The position numbers were made by a program, and so were the translations under genes. This document shows, piece by piece, positions 36,248 to 45,599 of a stretch of DNA of 64,000 nucleotides. The stretch spans positions 1-64,000 of the forward strand of contig JANXMB010000170.1 in NCBI GenBank assembly GCA_025354865.1, given 5' to 3'. This DNA is from Acetobacteraceae bacterium (GTDB lineage: Bacteria > Pseudomonadota > Alphaproteobacteria > Acetobacterales > Acetobacteraceae). The notes under the pieces were generated by a model. It made no database searches. It saw only the letters and a list, made by a program, of their open reading frames with translations, and was not told the DNA's origin. Numbering within the stretch: the first letter of the stretch is position 1; each line of letters starts with the position of its first letter.

Positions 36248-37417
36248 AGCCAACGCGCGCAAACGCTCCGGGACGGCGGCGATCGCGTCGAGATCCACAT
36301 TGGCGAAGGCCAGCCGCAGATGCCGATCCTGGCCGGGGCCGAAGAACGGGCCGACCAGGGACACCAGCCCGCATTCGGCTGCCAAGGCCTCCCCGATCTG
36401 CATCGCGTCGCGGGGGCCGTCGGGGATGCGGATATAGGCGAAATAGGTGCCCAACGCGTCGATCTTCCAATTCTGCAAGCGGCCCACACCCTCGCGGAAC
36501 ACGCGGGCGCGCTCGGCGATGATCGCGCGGTTGCCGGCTTTCCAGTCGTGCAGGTTGTCCACCGCCCAGGTCAGGCCGGGCAGGGGGCCGCGCGGCGGGC
36601 AAATCTGCATGGTGTCCAGCACCTTGTTCAATTCCGTGCGGACGCGTGGCCCGCAAACCACGGCTCCGGTCCGATGGCCGGCCACGCAATAGGCTTTCGA
36701 GAACGAATACAGATGCACAATCCCGTCGCGCCAGGACGGGTCCTGAAACAGGCGATGCGGCGGCAGGGCGCTGTCCGGCAGGAAATCGCGGTAGGATTCA
36801 TCGACGATCAGCCAAACCCCGCGTTCCCGGCACAGGGCGGCAAAGCGCGCGATGACGTCGGGCGGATAAACCGCACCGGTCGGATTGTTCGGGCTGATCA
36901 GCACCACCACGCGAGTCCGATCCGTCATCAACGCCGCCGCCCGATCCGGGTCCGGCACGAACCCGTCTTCCGCTCGGCATGGCAGCGGCAGCGTTTCCAG
37001 CCCCTGCATGGTCACCGCCATGGCATTGTTGAAATACCAGGGCACCGGCAGCATCACCTGATCGCCCACGCTGCACAGCACCGTCAGCGCCATGGTAAAC
37101 GCCAGATTGGCCCCGGCGGTGATCGCCACGTCGCCCGCCGCGATCTCGGCGCCATAGACCCGCGCGATATCCCCCGCCAGCGCCGCGCGCAGCGATTCGT
37201 CGCCATCGATGGTGCCGTAGCGGGCTTGGATCGGGGATTCCGCCCCCTCCGCCAGCCGACGCGCCAGTTCGGGATGGGTCGGATAGCCCGGCACTGCCTG
37301 GGTCAGGTCGATCGTTGGCCCCGCGCGGCCGTCGTAGCGCAGCGCCCAGGCCTTGGCGGTGGGGATCGGGGCCGCGAACGTGTCGCGGATGCGGGACGAC
37401 AGGGGGGGAGCGTTCAT
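36245..37417 (-). CDS. PLP-dependent aminotransferase class I/II
   Basis: AITAGANLAFTMALTVLCSVGDQVMLPVPWYFNNAMAV...VVVLISPNNPTGAVYPPDVIARFAALCRERGVWLIVDESYRDF...LYSFSKAYCVAGHRTGAVV. Confidence 0.93.
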   Translation of the reverse strand: MNAPPLSSRIRDTFAAPIPTAKAWALRYDGRAGPTIDLTQAVPGYPTHPELARRLAEGAESPIQARYGTIDGDESLRAALAGDIARVYGAEIAAGDVAITAGANLAFTMALTVLCSVGDQVMLPVPWYFNNAMAVTMQGLETLPLPCRAEDGFVPDPDRAAALMTDRTRVVVLISPNNPTGAVYPPDVIARFAALCRERGVWLIVDESYRDFLPDSALPPHRLFQDPSWRDGIVHLYSFSKAYCVAGHRTGAVVCGPRVRTELNKVLDTMQICPPRGPLPGLTWAVDNLHDWKAGNRAIIAERARVFREGVGRLQNWKIDALGTYFAYIRIPDGPRDAMQIGEALAAECGLVSLVGPFFGPGQDRHLRLAFANVDLDAIAAVPERLRALA

Positions 37418-37443
37418 CCCCCCATCTTGCGTCCCCTGCGCCG

Positions 37444-38721
37444 TTAGTGGAACCCCGCCATTGCCGGTCCCACCGCACCCGGTCGCCGAGCGGCCAGCAG
37501 TTGCGCGGCGGCGTCGGGCCGATCAGCCAGGACGTAGGCCCGCAGCAGGGTAAATTCCATCAAATCCACCTGCGCATTGCTCCCGCCGATCCGCCCGCGC
37601 TCGGGGAGCAAAGGTTCGATCAGCGCGATGGCGGCGGCGTAGTCGGCACGCTCGAACGCGGCGAAAGCACGCCCGAGATCGGGGACGGTGTGGCCGGCCG
37701 GGTAGGCCTGGCTTTCGATGCTGCGAATGCGGGTCTGCAACGCTTCGGACTCGCCGGTCACGGCATCCGCGAGGGCGATGTGCCAATCCAGCAGGTTCAT
37801 CCCCGGCTGCGGGAAGGTCGCATGCGCGTAGTCCCGCAATGCGGCCCAACGGGCGGTGTCGCGCTTGTGCCCGGCGAGTTCGCTGCGCCACAGGAAGGCG
37901 GCGGCGTCGAACATCTTGTTGGGCGGCGGGCCGGGGTAGTCGTCGGCGCCGAAGCTCTCGGCAAACATGCGGTTGCCTTCTTCGACGTTGCCGCGATGCA
38001 GCTCGAACAGCGCAAGATGCCAGCTCAAGTGGCCGTGCATGCCGCCGAAGCGGGTGTAGCCTTGCAGCCAATCGCGGATGAAGGCGATGCCTTCGTCGGT
38101 TTGGCCGTCCTCGTAACAAATATGGGCAAACGCATGCGCGACCGACCCGTTGGCGCGGTTGGCGGCCAAGGAACGTTCGACGATCGCGCGGCCTTCCCGC
38201 AGGCGCCCGGCCTCGGCCACCGCCATCCCATGATGCGCGCCGAACCACCAATCCGCGCCGTAGGCCGGGGCGAGCGTGTCCAGATACGCCGCCAGTTCCT
38301 GCACCCGTTCGGTGCGGCCGGAAATGCCGATCAGGCCGATCTGGTTGGCGGTGGTCGCCAGCACCATCGCATCGGTCGGCCAGCGATCGGTGTGGGCACG
38401 CACAGCGGCCAGGGTTGCGTCCGCCTGCCCCTCGATTGCCAGCCGGAACACTTCGATGGCCCCGGCCGCCCGCGCGTCGGTCGGGCAGGCCGCAGCGCAA
38501 GCGATGGCTTCCCGAGCGGCAGCGGTTTTACCGCCGAGGTGCAGCACCCGCGCCTTGCCCGCATGCGCCAAAGCGAAGTCCGGATCGGCCGCAATTGCCC
38601 GATCGAACGCGGCCGGCGCGCCGGGATACAGCGTCAGCAGCAGATTGCAGGCCTCGTTATAGGCATCGCAGGCGGCGGCCGATGCGGTGCCAAGGGATAG
38701 GCCGTAACGATCGACGAACAT
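37444..38721 (-). CDS. Tetratricopeptide repeat protein (TTC38-like)
   Basis: MFVDRYGLSLGTASAAACDAYNEACNLLLTLYPGAPAAFDRAIAADPDFALAHAGKARVLHLGGK...HHGMAVAEAGR...HLSWHLALFELHRGN. Confidence 0.8.
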   Translation of the reverse strand: MFVDRYGLSLGTASAAACDAYNEACNLLLTLYPGAPAAFDRAIAADPDFALAHAGKARVLHLGGKTAAAREAIACAAACPTDARAAGAIEVFRLAIEGQADATLAAVRAHTDRWPTDAMVLATTANQIGLIGISGRTERVQELAAYLDTLAPAYGADWWFGAHHGMAVAEAGRLREGRAIVERSLAANRANGSVAHAFAHICYEDGQTDEGIAFIRDWLQGYTRFGGMHGHLSWHLALFELHRGNVEEGNRMFAESFGADDYPGPPPNKMFDAAAFLWRSELAGHKRDTARWAALRDYAHATFPQPGMNLLDWHIALADAVTGESEALQTRIRSIESQAYPAGHTVPDLGRAFAAFERADYAAAIALIEPLLPERGRIGGSNAQVDLMEFTLLRAYVLADRPDAAAQLLAARRPGAVGPAMAGFH

Positions 38722-38750
38722 GGCGGTTTCCTCGGTTCAACTTCGGGGTT

Positions 38751-38867
38751 TAGAGCGTGATCGCCTGAGGTTGACTTCAACCTCGGGCGTGAATCACCCT
38801 CTCAAACAACGGCTTAGACCATGATCCAACGCCGAGATCGCGTGCAACCTCAAACGATCATGGTCTA
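38751..38867 (+). repeat. 117-bp double-hairpin repeat (family B), copy 2
   Basis: Near-identical to 36131-36247. Confidence 0.93.
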
Positions 38868-41324
38868 GGCCACCCTTTGGCTTGTGTTGGACGGGGTGCG
38901 GATGGCGAATTGGCGCGGCCGCGGCGCGGCATAGCGGGTTGTGCCGCCCAGCGTGACGATCGCCTCCACCGTCCCCGATTCGAAGCCGTCGAACAAGCCG
39001 ATCGGCAAATGGCCGTCGCCATCGGTCCAGCGGTAATCCTCGGCCGGTTCGTAGCCGTGGAACCCGTCCTCCAACCGCGCATCGTCGGCGTCGATGGCGG
39101 CATGCTGGCGCCCGCGCCACAACGCGATGCGCCGGATGGCCACGCCCAGGCAACGCGGCTCCCGCATCAAGCCCAGTTCCGCCGGCACGACGCTGCGGGA
39201 GACGATCCGGACCGAGCGCGGTCGTTCCGGCACCCGAAACACCCGATCGGCGCCGGAGGATCGGGCGACATCGATCCGCTGCCCATCGACCAGCAGATGC
39301 ACATCGGGATCGTCGGTCATCGGCGGCGCCACGATCGGACCCGCGCGTTCGAGGAACCGGGTCCAGGCGGCATCGACCGCCGGGCCGCCGGTCGCGACCG
39401 GGGCGAAAGCCGGCATCGGCGGTTTGTGCCAGGCAGTGTTGCTGTTGCCGAACATCCAGCGGTTGCCGTCGTCGCGATAGGTCTCGGCCGGTGCACCGTT
39501 GGCTAGGATCGCGTCGTGGGTTTCGAGTTCGATATGGAACAGCGCGACCTCCCCGGTTTTGCGATCCCAGCGGATGGTGCGGTGGTTGATCAGGAACTCC
39601 ACCGGCATGAGCACGCCGCCGATGTAGAACGCATGCGCCTTCGTCACCCGCAGGTCGGCGTTCGGCACATTGTCGGCGAAGGCGCCCTTGCGCACGATGA
39701 CCGGGGTTGCCGCATTGGGCTTGCCACGGGTTGCCAGCACCTGGCCGCGACCGACCCAGCGGATGAACCGCACGACGCCCGACACGGTGGTGACGGGATC
39801 GCCGACCGACAATGCCTCGATGGCGACTTCCCCGGCCGGGGTCATGATCATGGTGCCCGGCAGGAAACACACCGGCGACGCCCCGAGGCCGATGGCCTGG
39901 CTTTTGTCGTCCACAATTTGGTTGCTGATCGGGTAGGTGCCGGCGTTCGTCCCGTCGGTGAAATATAGCGTGTTCTTGTTGGGGCCGCCGACATTGGACA
40001 GGAACTGAACCCCGTTCCCGGTGCTGACGAAATTCCAGAAACGGTCCGTATCGGTCGGCCCCCCCGTGCCGGGATCGATCTGGGTGAAGATGCGCTGCGT
40101 GCCCGCCACGGTGCCGTCGGTCACCCATAGCTGGATGCCGTTCAGGAAAGCATCCGTGCTGAAGGTCGATCCGGTCGCGGTCGCGCCGAACACGACCCGT
40201 CCATCGGGCAGCGTGGCCATCTGCTTACCCGGCACGAACCCCGTGGCCGTGGGGGTCCCCGTGTTGAGCGCCTTGAGCAGGATCGTACCGCTGCCCGTGC
40301 CGTCGGACGACCAAACGCCGTTTTGGTCGGCCCAGATGACTTTGCTGCCGGTGCTCGCCGCTCGGCCTGGGCCGAAACTGTCGGCATCGGGGGACACGCT
40401 GGTGCTGAGCAGGCCACCGTCGGTGCCGTCGGTCGAGTAGAGAAGGCGGGTGTTAGAGGAACCCAAATCGGCCATGAACAAGACGCGCGTGCCGATCGAG
40501 ATGAAACCGCTCAACCCGGCGGTGCTGTTGGGCTGGCCGAAACTCAAATCCTGGAACTGGTGCGGGCTGACCAGCCGGGTCCCGGCGGCGGTGCCGTCGG
40601 TGGCCCAAAGCTGCACCCCGTCGCTGAACTCGTTGCTGGCGGTCGAACCATTGCTGGTCGCCCCGAAAATGACCGTCCCGTTCGACAGCGCCGCCATCTG
40701 GTGGCCAGCGAGAAACCCGATGCTCGCGGCGTTCCCCGGCGCCGATTGCTTGAGCAGGTTTTCGCTGCCGGCGGTACCGTTGGTCGCGAAAACACCGAAT
40801 GAGGACGCATAAATGAACCGCGTGCCGATGCTTATCCCATTGCCGGAGCCGATGGAGGCATCGTCGAGGTTATACGCCGAGGAGACGTGCACAACGTTCG
40901 TGCCGTCGGTCGCGAGCAAGGTGTTCTGGTTGGTGGCGCCGATATTCTGCTCGAACAGCACGATGTTGTTGTACGCCGTGAAGCCGGCGAAGACGTAGGG
41001 GTCGTTGGCCTGCCCGGACTGGAAGTCGGCCCCCGCCCCGATCACCCGCGTGCCGGCGGCGGTGCCGTCCGTCACCCATAGTTGCAGCCCTTGGACGAAG
41101 GTCAGGCTAATGTTCGACGAAGTCGACCGGGTCGCGAAGACAACCTGCCCGGAGCCGAGGCGCGCCATGGCGTAGCCGGGGCTGAAGCCCAGGGCTGCGA
41201 AGGTGCCGGCGGCGTAGGGCACGACCACGGCATCCGGGGTGCCGACCCTGCTGCCGGTGGTTTCCCACAGGCCCAGTTGGGTGCCCGATGCAGCGCTCAC
41301 CGTGTAAATGAACTGGAAGGCCAT
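38865..41324 (-). CDS. Hint (hedgehog/intein-type) domain protein with N-terminal LWxTDGTxAGT repeats
   Basis: Repeats LQLWVTDGTAAGTRVI / VQLWATDGTAAGTRLV / IQLWVTDGTVAGTQRI / LYFTDGTNAGTYPI, then CFLPGTMIMTPAGEVAIEALSVGDPVTT...RFIRWVGRGQV...LRVTKAHAFYIGGVLMPVEFLINHRTI. Confidence 0.88.
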   Translation of the reverse strand: MAFQFIYTVSAASGTQLGLWETTGSRVGTPDAVVVPYAAGTFAALGFSPGYAMARLGSGQVVFATRSTSSNISLTFVQGLQLWVTDGTAAGTRVIGAGADFQSGQANDPYVFAGFTAYNNIVLFEQNIGATNQNTLLATDGTNVVHVSSAYNLDDASIGSGNGISIGTRFIYASSFGVFATNGTAGSENLLKQSAPGNAASIGFLAGHQMAALSNGTVIFGATSNGSTASNEFSDGVQLWATDGTAAGTRLVSPHQFQDLSFGQPNSTAGLSGFISIGTRVLFMADLGSSNTRLLYSTDGTDGGLLSTSVSPDADSFGPGRAASTGSKVIWADQNGVWSSDGTGSGTILLKALNTGTPTATGFVPGKQMATLPDGRVVFGATATGSTFSTDAFLNGIQLWVTDGTVAGTQRIFTQIDPGTGGPTDTDRFWNFVSTGNGVQFLSNVGGPNKNTLYFTDGTNAGTYPISNQIVDDKSQAIGLGASPVCFLPGTMIMTPAGEVAIEALSVGDPVTTVSGVVRFIRWVGRGQVLATRGKPNAATPVIVRKGAFADNVPNADLRVTKAHAFYIGGVLMPVEFLINHRTIRWDRKTGEVALFHIELETHDAILANGAPAETYRDDGNRWMFGNSNTAWHKPPMPAFAPVATGGPAVDAAWTRFLERAGPIVAPPMTDDPDVHLLVDGQRIDVARSSGADRVFRVPERPRSVRIVSRSVVPAELGLMREPRCLGVAIRRIALWRGRQHAAIDADDARLEDGFHGYEPAEDYRWTDGDGHLPIGLFDGFESGTVEAIVTLGGTTRYAAPRPRQFAIRTPSNTSQRVA

Positions 41325-41557
41325 GCGATACGCTCCGGCGACGCCAGTCCCGGCACGGCGCGATCGGCGGGACGATTTCCGCGATCGCACGACCGTCATG
41401 GCCGGCATCGGTTGATGAGGACGAATTCTAGGGGCGGCGGGTGCGCTCTGTCGAGAAATCCGATGAGCCCTTCCGGTCGGGTTCGCGGCGCGCGAAATCG
41501 GGCGCTTGCCTAGGGTTTCCGGGCGCGCTACCTCCGCCGCCGTCAAGGAGACCCCCG

Positions 41558-42787
41558 ATGGCTGTCAAAGATGTGAAGAAGGTCGTGCTCGCGTATTCCG
41601 GCGGGCTGGATACCAGCGTGATCCTGCGCTGGTTGCAAACCACCTATAAATGCGAGGTGGTGACGTTCACCGCCGACCTCGGCCAGGGGGAGGAACTGGA
41701 GCCCGCACGCAAGAAGGCCGAGATGGCCGGCGTGAAGCAAATCTTCATCGACGACCTGCGCGAAACCTTCGTCAAGGACTTCGTCTTCCCGATGTTCCGA
41801 GCGAACACGGTGTACGAGGGCCAGTATCTTCTGGGCACGTCGATCGCGCGCCCGCTGATCGCCCAACGCCAGATCGAAATCGCCGAGATGGTGGGCGCGG
41901 ACGCGGTGGCGCACGGGGCCACGGGGAAGGGCAACGATCAGGTCCGCTTCGAACTGTCCTATTACGCCCTGAAACCCGACATCAAAATCATCGCGCCGTG
42001 GCGGGAATGGGAACTGACCAGCCGCACCCGCCTGCTGGAATTCGCCGAAACCCACCAGATCCCCATCGCCCGGGACAAGCGCGGCGAGGCCCCGTTCAGC
42101 GTGGACGCCAACATGCTGCATTCCTCGTCCGAGGGGAAAATCCTGGAGGATCCGGCGGTCGAGGCCGACGAAATCGTCTACCAGCGCACCATCCGCCCGG
42201 AAGATGCGCCGGACAAAGCGACCGTTATCTCCATCGATTTCGAACACGGCGACGCCGTGGCGATCGACGGCCTGCGCCTGTCCCCGGCGTCGTTGCTGAC
42301 GCGATTGAACGAACTGGGCAAGGCGAACGGCATCGGCCGGCTCGATCTGGTCGAGAACCGGTTCGTCGGCATGAAATCGCGCGGCGTTTACGAAACCCCG
42401 GGCGGCACCATCCTGCTGCAAGCGCACCGCTCGATGGAGAGCATCACCCTGGATCGGGAAGCGGCGCATCTGAAAGACAGCCTCATGCCCCGGTATGCCG
42501 AGCTGATCTATAACGGCTTCTGGTTCAGCCCGGAGCGGCGGATGCTGCAGGCGCTGATCGATACGTCGCAAAACTCGGTGACGGGGCGGGTGCGGCTGAA
42601 ACTGTACAAGGGCAACACGACCTGCATCGGCCGCGAGTCGCCGCACAGCCTATACGACACCCGCGTGGTGACGTTCGAGGACGACCAGGGCGCCTACGAT
42701 CAGGTCGATGCGCAAGGCTTCATCAAGCTGAACGCGCTGCGTCTACGGCTGGGTGCGATGGTCGGTCGGAAGGGCGGCGCGCTTTAG
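41558..42787 (+). CDS. argG: Argininosuccinate synthase
   Basis: [40 protein letters not shown]...[13 protein letters not shown]; family-typical length. Confidence 0.98.
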   Translation: MAVKDVKKVVLAYSGGLDTSVILRWLQTTYKCEVVTFTADLGQGEELEPARKKAEMAGVKQIFIDDLRETFVKDFVFPMFRANTVYEGQYLLGTSIARPLIAQRQIEIAEMVGADAVAHGATGKGNDQVRFELSYYALKPDIKIIAPWREWELTSRTRLLEFAETHQIPIARDKRGEAPFSVDANMLHSSSEGKILEDPAVEADEIVYQRTIRPEDAPDKATVISIDFEHGDAVAIDGLRLSPASLLTRLNELGKANGIGRLDLVENRFVGMKSRGVYETPGGTILLQAHRSMESITLDREAAHLKDSLMPRYAELIYNGFWFSPERRMLQALIDTSQNSVTGRVRLKLYKGNTTCIGRESPHSLYDTRVVTFEDDQGAYDQVDAQGFIKLNALRLRLGAMVGRKGGAL

Positions 42788-42831
42788 GCGATCGCGGGCG
42801 GGCGGATAATACCGGCCTGCCAACAAACATC

Positions 42832-42859
42832 GGCGGCGCGCACCGGGTCCCGCGCCGCC
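42832..42859 (+). terminator. Stem-loop after argG
   Basis: GGCGGCGCG-CACCGGGTCC-CGCGCCGCC, followed within ~10 nt by TCTTTTCGTC. Confidence 0.6.
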
Positions 42860-42968
42860 CGCCCGGCGTCTTTTCGTCATGGCATCCGCCCGCCAGCCCC
42901 GATAAGCTGCCGCCGACCATCACCGAACCATCCGCCGACGCTCGGACACCGCAAAAAAATCGAGGACC

Positions 42969-44174
42969 ATGAGCATGTCGATCACTTCGACCATCCGCCT
43001 GACACTGTTGGCAACCGTGTGCATGGCCCTCGGCGGCTGTTCGGAAACCGGCGACGCCTATATCGCCAATATCGATCCCAATCCCTACCCGCCGGCCGAC
43101 GGGCCTGGGGAGGCGATGGACCCCGACGAAATCCAGTCGGCCCGGCGCATCGCCGCCATCATCGAAGCGCATCTGACGAATATGTATCCGAACGGCCAGA
43201 TCCGCCGCGATGCGCACCCGAAATCGACCGGCTGCGTCGATGCAACGTTTACCGTAAATAACGATATCCCGGCGGCCTTGCGCGTTGGCATCTTCGCCGA
43301 ACCCGGTCGTTCCTATCGCGCGGTGATTCGTTTCTCCAATTCGAACGAGGACCCGACCCGCCCCGATCGCGACCCGGACGGGCGCGGGATGGCGATCAAA
43401 CTCTTCGACCTCCAGCCCAATCAGGTGCCGATGACCGCCGATCCGCTGGCAGCGCTGTCGCCGCGCGCGGATATGCCGTTCGTGGCGCCGGACAATATGA
43501 CGCTGGCGGGCAGCCCGTCGCAGGACTTCATCATGATCAGCCACCCGGTTTTCGCGGCCGCCGATGCCGTGGGCTATCGCAAACTCGTCGGTAATACCGA
43601 TTCCACCAGCCCGCTCGCGGCGATCGTGCGCCCGTTCGTGGCGCTGGAGGGGCTGGGCATTTCCGGCATTAAAAACGCCATGGCGATCACCAGCCTGAAA
43701 ATCGATAACCCGTTGTATCAACGGTATTGGTCGATGGTGCCGTATCGACTGGGAACCGGTCCGAGCGCGATCGCAACGAAATTTTCGGTCCTGCCGGTCG
43801 TAACCCCGGCCGAGGCCGCACCGGACCCGGCCGACCCGGAATTTCTGCGCCATGCGATGGTGCGGACGCTGGCGAAGCAGGAGGCGAAATTCGTGTTCGC
43901 CATCCAGCCGCGCACCGAAACGACTTTGCCGGTCGAGGACCCGCGCGTCGATTGGCCGGAATCCGTCGCCCCTTTCCACAACGTGGCAACCATTACGGTG
44001 CCGACCCAGAATTTCAACACCGCGCCGCGCAACACCGCGTGCGAATTGCTGTCCTATTCCCCCTGGCACGCACTGCCGGAGCATCGCCCGCTGGGCGCGG
44101 TCAACCGGATGCGCAAGGTGATTTACGAGACGATCTCCGGCTTCCGGCGCGCGAAGGAAGCGGCGGCCAAATAG
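42969..44174 (+). CDS. Catalase-family lipoprotein
   Basis: Lipobox LGGC near N-terminus; catalase-core-like FSNSNEDPTRPDRDPDGRGMAIKLFD...QDFIMISHPVF. Confidence 0.8.
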   Translation: MSMSITSTIRLTLLATVCMALGGCSETGDAYIANIDPNPYPPADGPGEAMDPDEIQSARRIAAIIEAHLTNMYPNGQIRRDAHPKSTGCVDATFTVNNDIPAALRVGIFAEPGRSYRAVIRFSNSNEDPTRPDRDPDGRGMAIKLFDLQPNQVPMTADPLAALSPRADMPFVAPDNMTLAGSPSQDFIMISHPVFAAADAVGYRKLVGNTDSTSPLAAIVRPFVALEGLGISGIKNAMAITSLKIDNPLYQRYWSMVPYRLGTGPSAIATKFSVLPVVTPAEAAPDPADPEFLRHAMVRTLAKQEAKFVFAIQPRTETTLPVEDPRVDWPESVAPFHNVATITVPTQNFNTAPRNTACELLSYSPWHALPEHRPLGAVNRMRKVIYETISGFRRAKEAAAK

Positions 44175-44198
44175 GCGGTTTTTCGGCGGACGGCGCGG

Positions 44199-45422
44199 CT
44201 ACCGCAGCCGCGACCCGGGATCCATCCCCAGCAACACCCGCCCGCCGATCGGATACCATTCCGGGGCGATCGTCACCGTCTGCCCGACCACCTGCAAATC
44301 CCGCCAGCATTCGGCCAACCGGCTGTCGCGCTCGAACGAGGTGCTGCCGCCGAGCCGGTACATCGCATTCATGACGTCCCGCGCACAATCGGCGGCAAAG
44401 GTGGTGGCCAGACGGCAGCGGGCTTTTTGTTGCAAGGTCACGTCTTCGCCTCGGGCAATTGTGTTCCAAAGTTCGGCAATCATGGCGGTGCGATGCGCGC
44501 GGCCGGCGCTCAACATCGCCTCCGCCCGGCCGACGGCTTCCTGCACCTGTGGATTGTCGCAGACCCGTGCGGCGCTCGCGCGTCCCCGGGGCACTTTTTC
44601 GACCGCGAGTGCGATCGCCGCCTCGATCCCCGCCCGCGCAATCCCGGTAATAACCGAACTATGATGCGGTCCGATCCAGCATTGGCTCGGCATTTGGAAC
44701 GTGGTGCCGGGCCATTTCGCCCATTGATTGTCGAGCGGAACGCCGGCATGGATCATGCAGCGTCGTTCCGGTAAAAACACGTTATCCACGGTCCAGTCGA
44801 AGCTGCCGGTGCCGCGCAGACCGGCGACGTCCCAGCTTCCCGGCACAGTAACGGTTTCGTCTTTGCGGAACACGCCGCGCCAGAAGGTGCCGCCATCGTC
44901 GCGCGTGCGCGGCACTCCGTCGTCGAGGATCTGGAAACTCCCCAGCATCCATTCGGCTTCGGGGCTGCCGCTGCCGAACCGCCAATGGCCGGAGACGCGA
45001 TAGCCGCCGGGCACCGACACGGCCGTGCCGCCACCCTGGACGGCGGTGCCGGCGCCGGTGGTGCCTTTGCCGCTGCCGTAGATCTCGGCGACGCCGTCGT
45101 CGGGCATGCCGAGCATGACGAGTTGCACGATGGTGTTGTTGGCAAGGTTCCAGCCGACGGAACCCATTCCTTCTGCCAGATTTTCGATGACACGGGTGAA
45201 GGTAATAGGATCGACCGCCAGCCCGCCGAGGGATTTGGGCACGACCATCCGATAGAACCCGGCTTCGCGCAGTTGCCCGACCAGCGCTTGCGGGAAGCAT
45301 TGTTCGGCCTCGATCCGGTCCTTGTGTCGGCGCAGTTCGGCTTGGATCGCCTTGGCGTCGCGCACGATCGTCAGGGCGTCGAAGTCGGTTGGCAGGCGCG
45401 TGTCGTCGGTTGTCGCGTCCAT
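44199..45422 (-). CDS. Acyl-CoA dehydrogenase / HpaB-like flavin-dependent hydroxylase family protein
   Basis: QALVGQLREAGFYRMVVPKSLGGLAVDPITFTRVIENLAEGMGSVGWNLANNTI...VSGHWRFGSGSPEAEWMLGSF. Confidence 0.85.
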   Translation of the reverse strand: MDATTDDTRLPTDFDALTIVRDAKAIQAELRRHKDRIEAEQCFPQALVGQLREAGFYRMVVPKSLGGLAVDPITFTRVIENLAEGMGSVGWNLANNTIVQLVMLGMPDDGVAEIYGSGKGTTGAGTAVQGGGTAVSVPGGYRVSGHWRFGSGSPEAEWMLGSFQILDDGVPRTRDDGGTFWRGVFRKDETVTVPGSWDVAGLRGTGSFDWTVDNVFLPERRCMIHAGVPLDNQWAKWPGTTFQMPSQCWIGPHHSSVITGIARAGIEAAIALAVEKVPRGRASAARVCDNPQVQEAVGRAEAMLSAGRAHRTAMIAELWNTIARGEDVTLQQKARCRLATTFAADCARDVMNAMYRLGGSTSFERDSRLAECWRDLQVVGQTVTIAPEWYPIGGRVLLGMDPGSRLR

Positions 45423-45599
45423 GTCGGCTCTCCCTTTGCGCCGATCCTGCGCCGGGCGGTGGGCGCTGTCACCTTTGGCTGGTAGCGAACGGTTGCATCT
45501 CGCAACCGCGCCCGCATCCCGCCTGCTCCGGCGGCGCGGAAACGATTGACGGCGGACCGGCGGTGTCTTACCAATCGCGCTCCAACCAAGGAATCACCC

